A stretch of 64,000 nucleotides of DNA from the NCBI RefSeq assembly GCF_004310665.1, contig NZ_SIXF01000006.1, positions 62,001-126,000 on the forward strand, read 5' to 3'. A program made the translations under genes and the position numbers. Shown here one piece after another: positions 1-8,814 of the stretch. The notes beneath the pieces were generated by a model that was given only the letters and a program-made list of their open reading frames with translations, was not told the origin of the DNA and searched no databases. This DNA comes from Pedobacter kyonggii. GTDB lineage: Bacteria; Bacteroidota; Bacteroidia; Sphingobacteriales; Sphingobacteriaceae. Each line of letters opens with the position of its first letter. The stretch's first letter is position 1.

Positions 1-746
1 CACCTTCATGGTTTTTCACAGATAAAGAGGGAAAGGAAGTAAGTAAAATAGTATTGCTACAACGATTAAAGGCACATATTGATGCCGTAGTTGGGCGATA
101 TAAGGGGAAAATATATGCCTGGGATGTTGTAAATGAAGCCATTGACGATGATTCTACAAAATACTTACGAAATTCGAAATGGTACCAAATCTGTGGTGAA
201 GACTTTATCATTAAAGCTTTTGAATATGCACATGCCGCCGATCCTGATGCAAAACTTTATTACAATGATTATAATACCGAACGACCAGAAAAAAGAGAAC
301 GCGTATACAAGTTGCTCAAAAGCCTGAAAGACAAGGGTGTACCTATAGATGGGGTTGGCCTTCAAGCGCATTGGTCTATCTACGAACCTAGTGAAAATGA
401 ACTCGTTACCGCAATTAAACGCTATTCATCTTTAGGCCTTAAAATACAGTTTACCGAGTTAGATCTTTCCATTTATCCATGGGAGAAAAATAAACGTGCC
501 AAACGTGTGGATGAAAGCGATGCTTACACCGCCGAACTTGAAGCTCAACAGGTTGCAAAGTACAAAATGGTGTTCAACGTGTTCAGAAAGTATAAAAATG
601 TAATCACCAACGTTACATTCTGGAACATTTCAGATCGCCGCACCTGGCTGGATGGTTATCCGGTACCCGGCCGCAAAAATTACCCCTTACTTTTCGACAC
701 GCAATTAAAACCAAAAAAAGCCTATTGGAGCGTTATTAAATTTTAA
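1..746 (+). CDS. GH10 endo-1,4-beta-xylanase, C-terminal part (5' end outside window)
   Basis: This enzyme cleaves internal beta-1,4 links of the xylan backbone. The reading frame is open from base 3, where it reads PSWFFTDKEGKEV, a typical GH10 stretch after the lost N-terminus. A TTG at base 54 is therefore not the real start. The acid/base Glu lies in WDVVNEAIDD (codon 135-137) and the nucleophile Glu in QFTELDLS (codon 456-458). The C-terminal barrel strand around NVTFWNISDRRTWL is also typical. The stop is three bases before the GH115 start codon, so the two are surely co-transcribed. The missing upstream part hides whether there is a signal peptide. The family call is very safe; exact specificity is not visible. 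Confidence 0.95.
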   Translation, partial: PSWFFTDKEGKEVSKIVLLQRLKAHIDAVVGRYKGKIYAWDVVNEAIDDDSTKYLRNSKWYQICGEDFIIKAFEYAHAADPDAKLYYNDYNTERPEKRERVYKLLKSLKDKGVPIDGVGLQAHWSIYEPSENELVTAIKRYSSLGLKIQFTELDLSIYPWEKNKRAKRVDESDAYTAELEAQQVAKYKMVFNVFRKYKNVITNVTFWNISDRRTWLDGYPVPGRKNYPLLFDTQLKPKKAYWSVIKF

Positions 747-749
747 GTA

Positions 750-3602
750 ATGAAGAAAATATTTCCGCTAGTCTTATTCCTTTTCAACGTCCTCATTGCA
801 CAAGCCGCTGGGCTCGGTCCAATTACGGTAAATACTTATTTGCCCGGAAGTTTTGCTGTGGTGAGCAAAGGTAAGGTACCTTCCATTTTAGTAAGTGCCA
901 ACGAATGGCCAGGCGCTATACGTGCCGCCCAAAATCTTCAAAACGATATTAAAAAGGTAAGTGGACTTGAACCCGAATTTTTAACGGATAAAACAACCGG
1001 CATGCCTATCATCATTGGCACTATCGGCAACAGCAAAATCATCGACGAAATGATCAGGAACCGTAGTCTAAATGTCTCTGAAATTGCCGGAAAATGGGAA
1101 GCCACAATAATTCAAGTGATTAAAAACCCAATTAAGGACATAGATTCTGCTTTAGTAATTGCAGGAAGCGATAAGCGGGGAACGATATATGGAATATACG
1201 AGCTCTCTTCTCAAATTGGTGTTTCGCCATGGTATTATTGGGCTGATATTCCTGTAAAAAAAAGCAGTTCGCTCTATGTTATTGCGGGGCGTCATGTAAT
1301 TTCTTCACCTGCGGTAAAATACCGGGGGATATTTTTAAATGACGAAGCGCCTGCACTTTCGGGATGGAGCAGAAAAGAATTTGGGGGTTTTAACCATAAG
1401 TTTTATGAGAAGGTATTCGAATTGATTCTTCGCTTAAAAGGAAATTATTTATGGCCAGCCATGTGGGGAAGTGCATTTAACGACGACGATAAACTCAACC
1501 CTGTTTTAGCCGACGAGTACGGCGTAGTGATTGGAACTTCTCATCACGAACCCCTAACACGGGCCCATGATGAGTGGAAAAGATATAAAGGCGGCAAATG
1601 GAACTATGATCAAAATCCAGAACAGTTACGTGCATTTTGGGAAAGCGGCCTGCAACGTGTAGCCGATAAAGAACAGATCATTACTGTTGGCATGCGTGGC
1701 GATGGCGACGAGCCCATGTCTACAGGCACGGCTACCGCCCTATTGGAAAAAATTGTAAAAGATCAACGTGAAATAATTGAAAAAGTAACCAAAAAACCTG
1801 CAGCACAAACGCCACAGCTATGGGCCTTGTATAAGGAAGTTCAAGATTATTACGACAAAGGGATGCGCGTTCCCGATGATGTAACGTTACTTTTATGCGA
1901 TGATAATTGGGGCAACATTAGAAAATTGCCAGGTTTAGGTGAAGCGCCCAGAAAAGGCGGTTATGGGATTTATTATCATTTCGACTACGTGGGTGGCCCT
2001 AGAAATTACAAATGGGTAAACACCAACCCTATCCAAAAAATTTGGGAACAAATGCGATTGGCTTACGAACATGATGCCAATCAGATCTGGATCGTAAACG
2101 TAGGCGATTTAAAACCAATGGAGTTCCCCATCCAGTTCTTTTTAGATTACGCCTGGAATCCTGACGCCATCCCGGCCGATAAATTAATGGACTACACAAT
2201 TAATTGGTCGGCCAACCAGTTTGGCAATGAAAACGCAACAGCAATTGCCAGCCATATAGATACTTACCTAAAATACGCAGGTAGAATTAAACCAGAACTA
2301 CTTCATGCAAATATTTATAGTTTAAGCAACTATAACGAGTTCGAACAAGTTACCGCTGATTTTAAAAAACTTAAAGAACAAGCAATCACAACACATCATC
2401 AATTACCTGACAATCAAAAAGATGCATATTATCAATTGATTCTTTATCCCATTGAGGCTGTGGCTAATTTATATGAGATGTATCTCGCGGTAGCCAAAAA
2501 CAAACTATATGCCAAACAGGGCAGATTTTCAACCAATAGTTTCGCCGGTAAAGTTGATTCTCTATTTAAGCGGGATGCCGAAATCAGCACTTACTACAAC
2601 AAAACACTAGCTGGAGGAAAATGGGACCATATGATGGATCAAACGCATATCGGTTACGCTTCCTGGCAGCAGCCTGATAGCAATATTATCCCTAAAATTA
2701 CGCTGATTAACAATACTACTACCAATCTGGGTGTTTCACTGGAGAACTCGGAGCTTCACTTTACAGGAAAAACAAAGGTAGCGCAAGGCTTCACTTTTTC
2801 AGCGCTTGCAAATACATCACATACACTCGAAATTTTTAGAACAGGTGCAGGTGAAATGAAATACGACATCAAAGCACCTGATTATGTAATGTTTAGCAGT
2901 AAAAAGGGACCACTTAACGATGATCAGAAAATTCAGATCAGCATTGATTGGAATAAAGCTCCAAAAAACACTATAACAAGTGAAATTCTCATTTCAGGTA
3001 GTGATAAATCGAACATCACCATCCCAATTAAAACCGAAAACATTATACCAACCAACTTACCTGCTAATTTATTCCTCCCTGATAACGGCTATATTTCTAT
3101 GGAAGCGACAAGTTATAGCAGAGCGGTAAACAGCAGACCTATTTTTTGGAAAACCATTCCAAATTACGGAAAAACCAGGGGCGGCGTAATCGCAACACCT
3201 GTGACTTCACCAATTCAGCAGCCTGGCGAAAGTTCACCACATTTAGCTTACGATATTTTTGTAACTGAAACGGGCAATTTTACCTTAAATACCTTTATCT
3301 CCCCTACTATTGATTTTAATGGGAAAGATGGATTAAAGTTTGCCGTGTCATTAGACGCGCAACCTCCCATAGTAGTTAATATCAGCAAGGATTATACCTC
3401 TGATTATGCCTGGGGACAATCGGTAGCCAACAACATCAAAATTTTTAAAACTCCCCTTGTCTTTAACAAAACCGGAAAACACACCATCAACTATTGGATG
3501 ATTAATCCAGGCGTGGTACTGCAAAAATTAGTACTCGATCTTGGAGAATTAAAACCAAGTTATTTAGGACCACCAGAAAGCATTAAAAGCAAACGAAATT
3601 AA
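750..3602 (+). CDS. GH115 xylan alpha-1,2-glucuronidase
   Basis: A 950-residue protein with a Sec signal peptide (about residues 1-19, ending AQA). GH115 enzymes remove glucuronic acid or 4-O-methyl-glucuronic acid from internal as well as terminal xylose of glucuronoxylan. The hallmark YRGIFLNDEAPALSGW (about residue 190), the region GNYLWPAMWGSAFNDDD, and the stretch DDVTLLLCDDNWGN followed by YYHFDYVGGPRNYKW are all present. The length fits the family, including the helical domain and the C-terminal beta-sandwich domains. It follows the GH10 gene with a gap of 3 bases and precedes a GH43 gene by 13 bases, so it is the middle gene of a xylan-degrading operon. It most likely works in the periplasm on imported, branched xylo-oligosaccharides. 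Confidence 0.95.
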   Translation: MKKIFPLVLFLFNVLIAQAAGLGPITVNTYLPGSFAVVSKGKVPSILVSANEWPGAIRAAQNLQNDIKKVSGLEPEFLTDKTTGMPIIIGTIGNSKIIDEMIRNRSLNVSEIAGKWEATIIQVIKNPIKDIDSALVIAGSDKRGTIYGIYELSSQIGVSPWYYWADIPVKKSSSLYVIAGRHVISSPAVKYRGIFLNDEAPALSGWSRKEFGGFNHKFYEKVFELILRLKGNYLWPAMWGSAFNDDDKLNPVLADEYGVVIGTSHHEPLTRAHDEWKRYKGGKWNYDQNPEQLRAFWESGLQRVADKEQIITVGMRGDGDEPMSTGTATALLEKIVKDQREIIEKVTKKPAAQTPQLWALYKEVQDYYDKGMRVPDDVTLLLCDDNWGNIRKLPGLGEAPRKGGYGIYYHFDYVGGPRNYKWVNTNPIQKIWEQMRLAYEHDANQIWIVNVGDLKPMEFPIQFFLDYAWNPDAIPADKLMDYTINWSANQFGNENATAIASHIDTYLKYAGRIKPELLHANIYSLSNYNEFEQVTADFKKLKEQAITTHHQLPDNQKDAYYQLILYPIEAVANLYEMYLAVAKNKLYAKQGRFSTNSFAGKVDSLFKRDAEISTYYNKTLAGGKWDHMMDQTHIGYASWQQPDSNIIPKITLINNTTTNLGVSLENSELHFTGKTKVAQGFTFSALANTSHTLEIFRTGAGEMKYDIKAPDYVMFSSKKGPLNDDQKIQISIDWNKAPKNTITSEILISGSDKSNITIPIKTENIIPTNLPANLFLPDNGYISMEATSYSRAVNSRPIFWKTIPNYGKTRGGVIATPVTSPIQQPGESSPHLAYDIFVTETGNFTLNTFISPTIDFNGKDGLKFAVSLDAQPPIVVNISKDYTSDYAWGQSVANNIKIFKTPLVFNKTGKHTINYWMINPGVVLQKLVLDLGELKPSYLGPPESIKSKRN

Positions 3603-3615
3603 ATTAACCAAAACC

Positions 3616-4725
3616 ATGAGCAACATGATTAACGAATTAAAAAAAATCACCCTTTTTACATCCATTATGGGAATGGCAATTGCCAGCTCCTGCCAGCAAG
3701 CAAACCAAAAAGCAGAAAAGGAAACGACAAAGGTGCCTAAAAAAACCAGCTACTTATCGCAGCCTATAATCTCCAAAATTTATACGGCCGATCCGTCTGC
3801 GCATGTTTTTAATGGAAAAATTTATGTTTACCCTTCACATGATATCGAGACTGGCACTCCGGAAAATGACAATGGTGATCATTTTGACATGAGAGATTAC
3901 CACATTTTGAGCATGGATAGTGTTAATGGTAAAGTTACCGATCACGGTGTGGCTTTAAGCATAAAAGACATTCCATGGGCCGGCAGGCAACTTTGGGCAC
4001 CGGATGCTGCCTTTAAAAACGGAACCTATTATCTGTATTTCCCGGTTAAAGATAAATCTGATGTATTTAGAATAGGTGTTGCTACATCAAAAAATCCAGC
4101 AGGACCATTTAAGGCTGAACCTGAACCCATTAAAGGAAGTTATAGTATCGATCCGGCGGTGTTTACAGATACTGATGGCGCAAGTTACATGTACTTTGGT
4201 GGAATTTGGGGCGGGCAGTTGCAGCGTTGGAATAACGGAAAATATGATGCCAATGGATCTAAAACCGACTCACAGAAAGAAAATGAACCTGCATTGAGCG
4301 CTAAAGTAGCGAAATTGAGCAGTGATATGTTATCATTTGATGGTGAAGTGAAAGATGTTCAACTAGTAGATAAACAAGGAAAAGCACTACTCACTAACGA
4401 TCACGACAGACGTTTCTTTGAAGGTGCCTGGATGCACAAATTTAATGGTAAATATTATTTCACTTATTCAACAGGTGATACCCATTATTTAGCGTATGCG
4501 ATTGGCGACAAACCTTACGGACCATTTGTTTACGAAGGCACTTTTATGAAACCCGTTCAAGGTTGGACTACCCATCATTCTATTTTAGAGATAAAAGGCA
4601 AATGGTATATCTTTTACCACGACACCCAGCTTTCAGGAAAAACCCACCTTAGAAATGTGAAAGTGACCGAATTGAAGCACAACGCCGATGGAACAATCCA
4701 AATGATTGAACCATGGGTTGAATAA
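3616..4725 (+). CDS. GH43 lipoprotein, beta-xylosidase/alpha-L-arabinofuranosidase type
   Basis: A 369-residue five-bladed propeller glycosidase. The N-terminus is a lipoprotein signal with cleavage expected before Cys in AIASSC (residue about 26), followed by a charged linker, so it is membrane-anchored. The three GH43 acidic residues can be placed: base Asp in TADPSAHVFNG, pKa-modulating Asp in SIDPAVFTDTDG, and acid Glu in FFEGAWMHKFNG. The pattern PSAHVFNGKIYVYPSHD resembles GH43 subfamily 1, but the subfamily is judged by eye only. There is no accessory CBM; the chain ends with the propeller. It is the last gene of the GH10-GH115-GH43 operon. A second Met at residue 4 is an alternative start. 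It likely removes xylose or arabinose from xylan fragments. Confidence 0.9.
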   Translation: MSNMINELKKITLFTSIMGMAIASSCQQANQKAEKETTKVPKKTSYLSQPIISKIYTADPSAHVFNGKIYVYPSHDIETGTPENDNGDHFDMRDYHILSMDSVNGKVTDHGVALSIKDIPWAGRQLWAPDAAFKNGTYYLYFPVKDKSDVFRIGVATSKNPAGPFKAEPEPIKGSYSIDPAVFTDTDGASYMYFGGIWGGQLQRWNNGKYDANGSKTDSQKENEPALSAKVAKLSSDMLSFDGEVKDVQLVDKQGKALLTNDHDRRFFEGAWMHKFNGKYYFTYSTGDTHYLAYAIGDKPYGPFVYEGTFMKPVQGWTTHHSILEIKGKWYIFYHDTQLSGKTHLRNVKVTELKHNADGTIQMIEPWVE

Positions 4726-4902
4726 GTATAAGTTGAAAATAAGGTTGTTATAGGGAACTGAAGCAATTGATCAAATTAATCCCAGTAATGTTATTATTAT
4801 CCCTAGGTTTCACGAATTGAGAAATCTGGGGGTAAAAAACACGCAATACAGCGAATAAATGCCCTCCGACTAGGGTGTCAATAACGGATCCAAAAGAAAG
4901 GT

Positions 4903-5052
4903 CGTCATTGCGAGGAACGAAGATAACCGAACAAAGTGAGCTCATGAATACCTTTAAAAAACACATGCAAAGATGAATAATCTTAATGCACACGCTAGTA
5001 GCGATCGTTGTAAGATTGCTTCGTCGGCTGAAAAAGCCTTCTCGCAATGACG
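4903..5052. repeat. Palindromic dispersed repeat, interrupted copy
   Basis: The ends CGTCATTGCGAG (4903-4914) and CTCGCAATGACG (5041-5052) are perfect 12-bp inverted repeats. The right half, with GCGATCGTTGTAAGATTGC followed by the CTTCGTCGGCTG segment, matches the copy at 44725-44823. Part of it appears there in reverse orientation. The left interior here is expanded by unrelated sequence. It belongs to the same repeat family as 44725-44823. Confidence 0.75.
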
Positions 5053-5095
5053 ATAATCTGAGGAGATTTAATCTCTTAAATTCTCCTGTCATTTA

Positions 5096-5117
5096 TATTG
5101 ATTTTATACAATAAATT
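5096..5117. repeat. 22-bp motif copy 1 (TATTGATTTTATACAATAAATT)
   Basis: Identical 22-mers occur at 5096-5117, 5403-5424 and 11052-11073. Each holds a small TATTG...CAATA inverted repeat. Two of the three copies lie downstream of a ~157-bp repeat in the same orientation. Confidence 0.75.
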
Positions 5118-5174
5118 AAGCCTATCATTGACATTATTTTACAAATCATTATTAATCAACATTTATCGACTTTC

Positions 5175-5331
5175 GCATTTCCATTCAGCTAGGCCTTAGC
5201 ACTGTATCCCCGTTCTACTGACATCCGGCCTAACAAATTTTTCGGACCGCACTACTCAAGCCACCCCACTGACCTCTAAAGAAAAATTTTCAGCCGGCAT
5301 TTTTTGTTTCTTTTTGATGCCAAAAAGAAAG
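5175..5331. repeat. ~157-bp dispersed repeat, copy A
   Basis: From GCATTTCC to CAAAAAGAAAG this matches 10793-10950 with about 85% identity by eye and almost no length change. It carries the perfect hairpin arms TTTCTTTTTG and CAAAAAGAAA with a 4-nt loop near its right end. It is not coding. Confidence 0.75.
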
Positions 5332-5402
5332 AGCCCTTCGGCGGCGGCGAGCCGAGGCAAGACCGCTCCTTAAGGCAAAAGAAATCAATTAAACGTCACT
5401 CA

Positions 5403-5424
5403 TATTGATTTTATACAATAAATT
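5403..5424. repeat. 22-bp motif copy 2
   Basis: Exact copy of the 22-mer at 5096-5117, about 70 bases downstream of repeat copy A, just as copy 3 follows repeat copy B. Confidence 0.75.
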
Positions 5425-5485
5425 CACCTCAGAGTGATATCTTTTTCCGATTTATCCCTTGGATAAGATTAGGCTGAAAACTATT

Positions 5486-7036
5486 CTATTTTGCCTCCAT
5501 CCTAAAATAATCGAAGTCAACATATCCTCCAGCATTTTCAGTTGCGTAATTAAACAGTCCGAAACGGTAGCCTATAAAATGGGGAAGCGTATACGACATT
5601 TGCAGCGGCTCCCCTATTGGTTTCCAGGTTTTGCCATCAAAGCTGTAAAAAAAATAACATTTATCTGTTCGGTTCTCAAAATCACATCTTGCTTTGAGAT
5701 AAACGGTTTGCTGTCTGGCTGGAACATCTTCACCATTTACAGTGCCGCTTTGGGCACTTACCGTTACCACCGTTTTCTTTGACCCTGTATGTTTTACGCC
5801 AACCCAGCCAAATTTGCGTTGCAGCAACATCAATCCCGCCTGGTCTCCGGTTTTCATATTGGAAATATCAATTGAAGTGATTGCGGTTGATACGGGCCCA
5901 ATAGTACGCTGGGTTAATGTATTGCGGGCCAGAAGAATATTAGTATCCAATCTTGAGGTGGTAATCCGTAAAAATCCCGGGCGTTTGGTTAGCGACCAAA
6001 ACGCATGGTCTGGATTGTGGTTCCATTGCCATACCAGTGGAAGCGCGGGCTCGCCTTTTTTGCGGATAAATTCGTCTGATGCCACAATGCCGGGAATTAA
6101 GCCGCTACTAACGGGAAGTTCTAATGTTTCCGGAACTTTACCATCAACACCCAACACCGGCCAGCCATCTTCCCAGGTAACCGGAACTAAATATGGAATG
6201 CGGCCAACGGATCCAAAATCTCTAAAAAGATAAGAAAACCATTTTCCTTCTGGCGTACTGATTAAACCGCCCTGCGCAACACCCTTGTCTCTAAGTGCTA
6301 CCCGCCCTTCATATGGCCCCATAAGTTTGTCGGAACAGTGTACCACAACTGTACGCATCCCATTTCGTGGCCAGGTAATGTTAAAAAGATAATATTTGCC
6401 ATTAATTTTAAACAGTTGGGAGCCCTCAGCTGGTAATCCGGCACCAGTACCTGTGGGAAGACTTGCGTTTTCGATAATTGTTATGGGCTTCGCGTCAGGC
6501 TTTATTCCAGTTAAATCTTCCTTTAATTCCACCAAAGTAATTTTGCCTGTACCGTATACCATGTAAACTTTTCCATCCTCAAAAAACAGGGAGTGATCAT
6601 GGAGCGAAGGTTTAAAAGACGTAAGTTTCCACGGGCCTTTTTCGATATCTTTTGTACTGTAGATATACGTTTTGCCTGTGGTACCAGAAAAAGTACTTAC
6701 ATAATAAATACCTTGATGAAAACGAAGACTACTTGCCCACGATCCCCGACCATAATCCCATTTTCCATTGGATAAAGTTAATTCGTCAGCATTTCCGAGG
6801 GTATCATAAGCGTAACTTACAATTTTCCAGTTTACCAGATCGGTTGATTTCATGATGGGCACACCGGGATTCATGTGCATCGTAGTGCTGCTCATGTAAT
6901 ACACTTTCCCTACTCTGATCATCGAAAGATCGGGCACATCAGCAAAAATGAGCGGATTTGTCGCTTTTTGTGCATCAACACAAACTGTATTTAGCACAAA
7001 AAAGAGCGATAATGTAAATAATTTCAGATTCTTCAT
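5486..7036 (-). CDS. GH43 (subfamily 12-like) beta-xylosidase/arabinofuranosidase with C-terminal beta-sandwich
   Basis: About 516 residues from the chosen ATG at 7036, which opens MKNLKLFTLSLFF, a Sec signal ending in VDAQ; an upstream Met at 7063 would bury the signal. The propeller starts with FADVPDLSMIRVGKVYYMSS, which carries the base Asp. The second Asp is in LHDHSLFFEDG and the acid Glu in PAEGSQLFKING. Residues from about 330 form the concanavalin-like GH43 C-terminal domain, ending YVDFDYFRMEAK. This architecture is common for beta-xylosidases and arabinofuranosidases acting on arabinoxylan fragments. A second member with the same layout lies at 61533-63161. It is divergent from the GH43-CBM6 gene, with a shared 249-bp promoter region. 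Confidence 0.9.
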   Translation of the reverse strand: MKNLKLFTLSLFFVLNTVCVDAQKATNPLIFADVPDLSMIRVGKVYYMSSTTMHMNPGVPIMKSTDLVNWKIVSYAYDTLGNADELTLSNGKWDYGRGSWASSLRFHQGIYYVSTFSGTTGKTYIYSTKDIEKGPWKLTSFKPSLHDHSLFFEDGKVYMVYGTGKITLVELKEDLTGIKPDAKPITIIENASLPTGTGAGLPAEGSQLFKINGKYYLFNITWPRNGMRTVVVHCSDKLMGPYEGRVALRDKGVAQGGLISTPEGKWFSYLFRDFGSVGRIPYLVPVTWEDGWPVLGVDGKVPETLELPVSSGLIPGIVASDEFIRKKGEPALPLVWQWNHNPDHAFWSLTKRPGFLRITTSRLDTNILLARNTLTQRTIGPVSTAITSIDISNMKTGDQAGLMLLQRKFGWVGVKHTGSKKTVVTVSAQSGTVNGEDVPARQQTVYLKARCDFENRTDKCYFFYSFDGKTWKPIGEPLQMSYTLPHFIGYRFGLFNYATENAGGYVDFDYFRMEAK

Positions 7037-7185
7037 CAGGTTAGTCAGCTTTTCAACTTGCACTGCGTTTATATTCGGTATTCAAAGCTATTCAGAAATA
7101 TGCAGATCAACGAACTGCTTTGTTCAAATCTATGTTACAAATGTTCTTAATTCAATCCATCCCGTTACAGAAAAACAAGCAAACT

Positions 7186-7274
7186 AACCAAATGTGCTAG
7201 TAAAATTGACGAAATAAAGTAGTTGCTGACTAAGGTTCTCAATAATTTAGCGGCATTGATTGAAATTAACCAAA
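7186..7274. promoter_or_regulatory. Two AACCAAA heptamers between divergent GH43 genes (weak candidate sites)
   Basis: AACCAAA occurs at 7186-7192 and 7268-7274 in the divergent promoter region. The same heptamer, in reverse, occurs four times upstream of the xus operon (30573-30705). The motif is short and A/T-rich, so chance is possible. Confidence 0.25.
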
Positions 7275-7285
7275 TTTATCTTTTT

Positions 7286-8653
7286 ATGAACCTTAAATCC
7301 ATCTTAGCCTTCTGCGCTTTTCTGTTTCTTCTTACAATCGCTCAAATCAGCTCCGCCGATGATGTTATAGTCGGTTACCGTCATTTGGCAGATCCTGGTA
7401 CCCTTGTTTACAACGGAAGAGTTTATCTCTACGCATCTAACGACGATGAGAACTCCTACAATAAAAATAGCGGATACAAAATGAAATCGATCGTTTGCAT
7501 TTCGAGCAGCGACATGAAAAACTGGACAGACCATGGTGTGGTATTTGAAGCACCAAGAGATGTAGCCTGGGCAGGCAGAACCTGGGCCCCAGCAGCAATT
7601 GCCCGCGACGGCAAAATTTTTCTATACTTCGGAAATGGCGGCAATGGCATCGGCGTAGCAACTTCAAGCAGTCCGATAGGGCCATTTAAAGATCCCATTG
7701 GAAAAAAACTTGTTGAAACCGAAACGCCAGGTGTACTTCCTGCGCCAAACATGTGGTTATTCGATCCGATGACCTTTATTGATGACGATGGCCAGGCCTA
7801 TATGTATTTTGGTGGCAACGGCGAGAGCAACGTTCGGGTAATTAAACTTAACCGTGATATGATCAGCGTAGATGGACCTGCAACTTCTATTACTGCTCCT
7901 GCATTTTTTGAGGCTTCGTGGATGCATAAGCGCAATGGGATTTATTATTTCTCCTACTCAACCAATCCGAAAGCACAGATGCGCATCGATTATATGATGA
8001 GTAAAAGCCCCACAACTGGATTTACTTATGGAGGAATTGTTGCCGCACAACCGCCAAAAAACAATAACAACAACCACCAGGGAATTTTCGAATTTAAAGG
8101 ACAATGGTACCACACCTACCACAACAGGGCTGTAGCATACAAATTGGGAATCCCCACAGAATTTAAAAGAAATCTGGCTGTTGAGGTGCTAAATTACAAA
8201 GCCGATGGCAGTATCGAACAGGTAACCTACACGGCAGATGGAGTACCACAGGTGGAAGGATTAAATCCCTACATGCGTGTGGAGGCCGAAACGATGAGTG
8301 ATCAACAAGGTGTTAAAACTGAAACATGCAGCAAAGGTGGTTTAAATGTTACGCATATTAAAAACGGAGATTGGATAAAAGTTAGGGGCGTAGACTTCGG
8401 CAAAGGAGCAAAACGTTTTTCAGCTTCGGTAGCAAGTATTGGAAAGTACAATAAAATTGAACTCCGATTAGGCAGCTCTGACGGAAAAGTAATTGGAACA
8501 CTTGCCGTGCCAAATACTGGTGATGCGCAGGCCTGGAAAGAAGTGAGCTGCAAAGTTGATGGTGCAACGGGAAAACAAGATCTTTTTCTAACCATTAAAG
8601 GCGCAGAAAAACCAGAAGTAAATATTGATTTTTGGACATTTTCGGCGAAATAG
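7286..8653 (+). CDS. GH43-CBM6 arabinoxylan-active glycosidase
   Basis: About 455 residues from the ATG at 7286, chosen because MNLKSILAFCAFLFLL makes a clean signal peptide; an earlier Met at 7223 does not. The GH43 propeller has its base Asp in HLADPGTLVYNG, second Asp in LFDPMTFIDDDG and acid Glu in FFEASWMHKRNG. From about residue 330 a CBM6 beta-sandwich follows, opening YMRVEAETMSDQQGV and containing NGDWIKVRGVDFG. CBM6 modules commonly bind xylan or beta-glucan chains. Family knowledge suggests alpha-L-arabinofuranosidase or xylosidase activity on decorated xylan. It is transcribed alone and ends at a strong hairpin terminator about 30 bases downstream. Confidence 0.9.
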   Translation: MNLKSILAFCAFLFLLTIAQISSADDVIVGYRHLADPGTLVYNGRVYLYASNDDENSYNKNSGYKMKSIVCISSSDMKNWTDHGVVFEAPRDVAWAGRTWAPAAIARDGKIFLYFGNGGNGIGVATSSSPIGPFKDPIGKKLVETETPGVLPAPNMWLFDPMTFIDDDGQAYMYFGGNGESNVRVIKLNRDMISVDGPATSITAPAFFEASWMHKRNGIYYFSYSTNPKAQMRIDYMMSKSPTTGFTYGGIVAAQPPKNNNNNHQGIFEFKGQWYHTYHNRAVAYKLGIPTEFKRNLAVEVLNYKADGSIEQVTYTADGVPQVEGLNPYMRVEAETMSDQQGVKTETCSKGGLNVTHIKNGDWIKVRGVDFGKGAKRFSASVASIGKYNKIELRLGSSDGKVIGTLAVPNTGDAQAWKEVSCKVDGATGKQDLFLTIKGAEKPEVNIDFWTFSAK

Positions 8654-8674
8654 AATCTCACCCTATGTTTAAAC

Positions 8675-8716
8675 AAAAAAACCTCGCAGGTATTACAGCA
8701 CCTGCGAGGTTTTTTT
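8675..8716. terminator. Bidirectional Rho-independent terminator
   Basis: Perfect 11-bp stem ACCTCGCAGGT (8681-8691) / ACCTGCGAGGT (8700-8710) with an 8-nt loop, flanked by six A on the left and six T on the right. It can end the plus-strand GH43-CBM6 transcript and the convergent minus-strand GH43 at 8815. Confidence 0.9.
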
Positions 8717-8814
8717 CACTAATCAATCTGGAGGAGCTTTTCGCAGATAGTTTAGGTAACATCAATATTTTTCAATATGCTTCAGGCAATGTGTTCAACA
8801 GAAACCTGTCTTAT

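Larger units (their letters stand above)
4726..5485. other. Gene-free stretch rich in dispersed repeats
   Basis: This 760-bp stretch separates two convergent GH43 genes. No credible protein is seen; a 114-codon frame at 4748-5092 on the minus strand runs straight through repeat sequence. It contains an interrupted palindromic repeat (4903-5052), two copies of a 22-bp motif (5096-5117 and 5403-5424) and one copy of a ~157-bp repeat (5175-5331). I saw no convincing terminator directly after either flanking gene. Confidence 0.7.

Noticed and set aside
4748..5092. 114-codon minus-strand frame
   Set aside because: Runs through a known palindromic repeat; the composition follows the repeat, not a protein.
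4903..5424. CRISPR array or integron-like array
   Set aside because: The repeats are of different kinds and unevenly spaced, with no regular repeat-spacer pattern and no cas or integrase gene.
5742..6233. 163-codon plus-strand frame
   Set aside because: Antisense to the GH43 gene, whose catalytic motifs are intact on the other strand.
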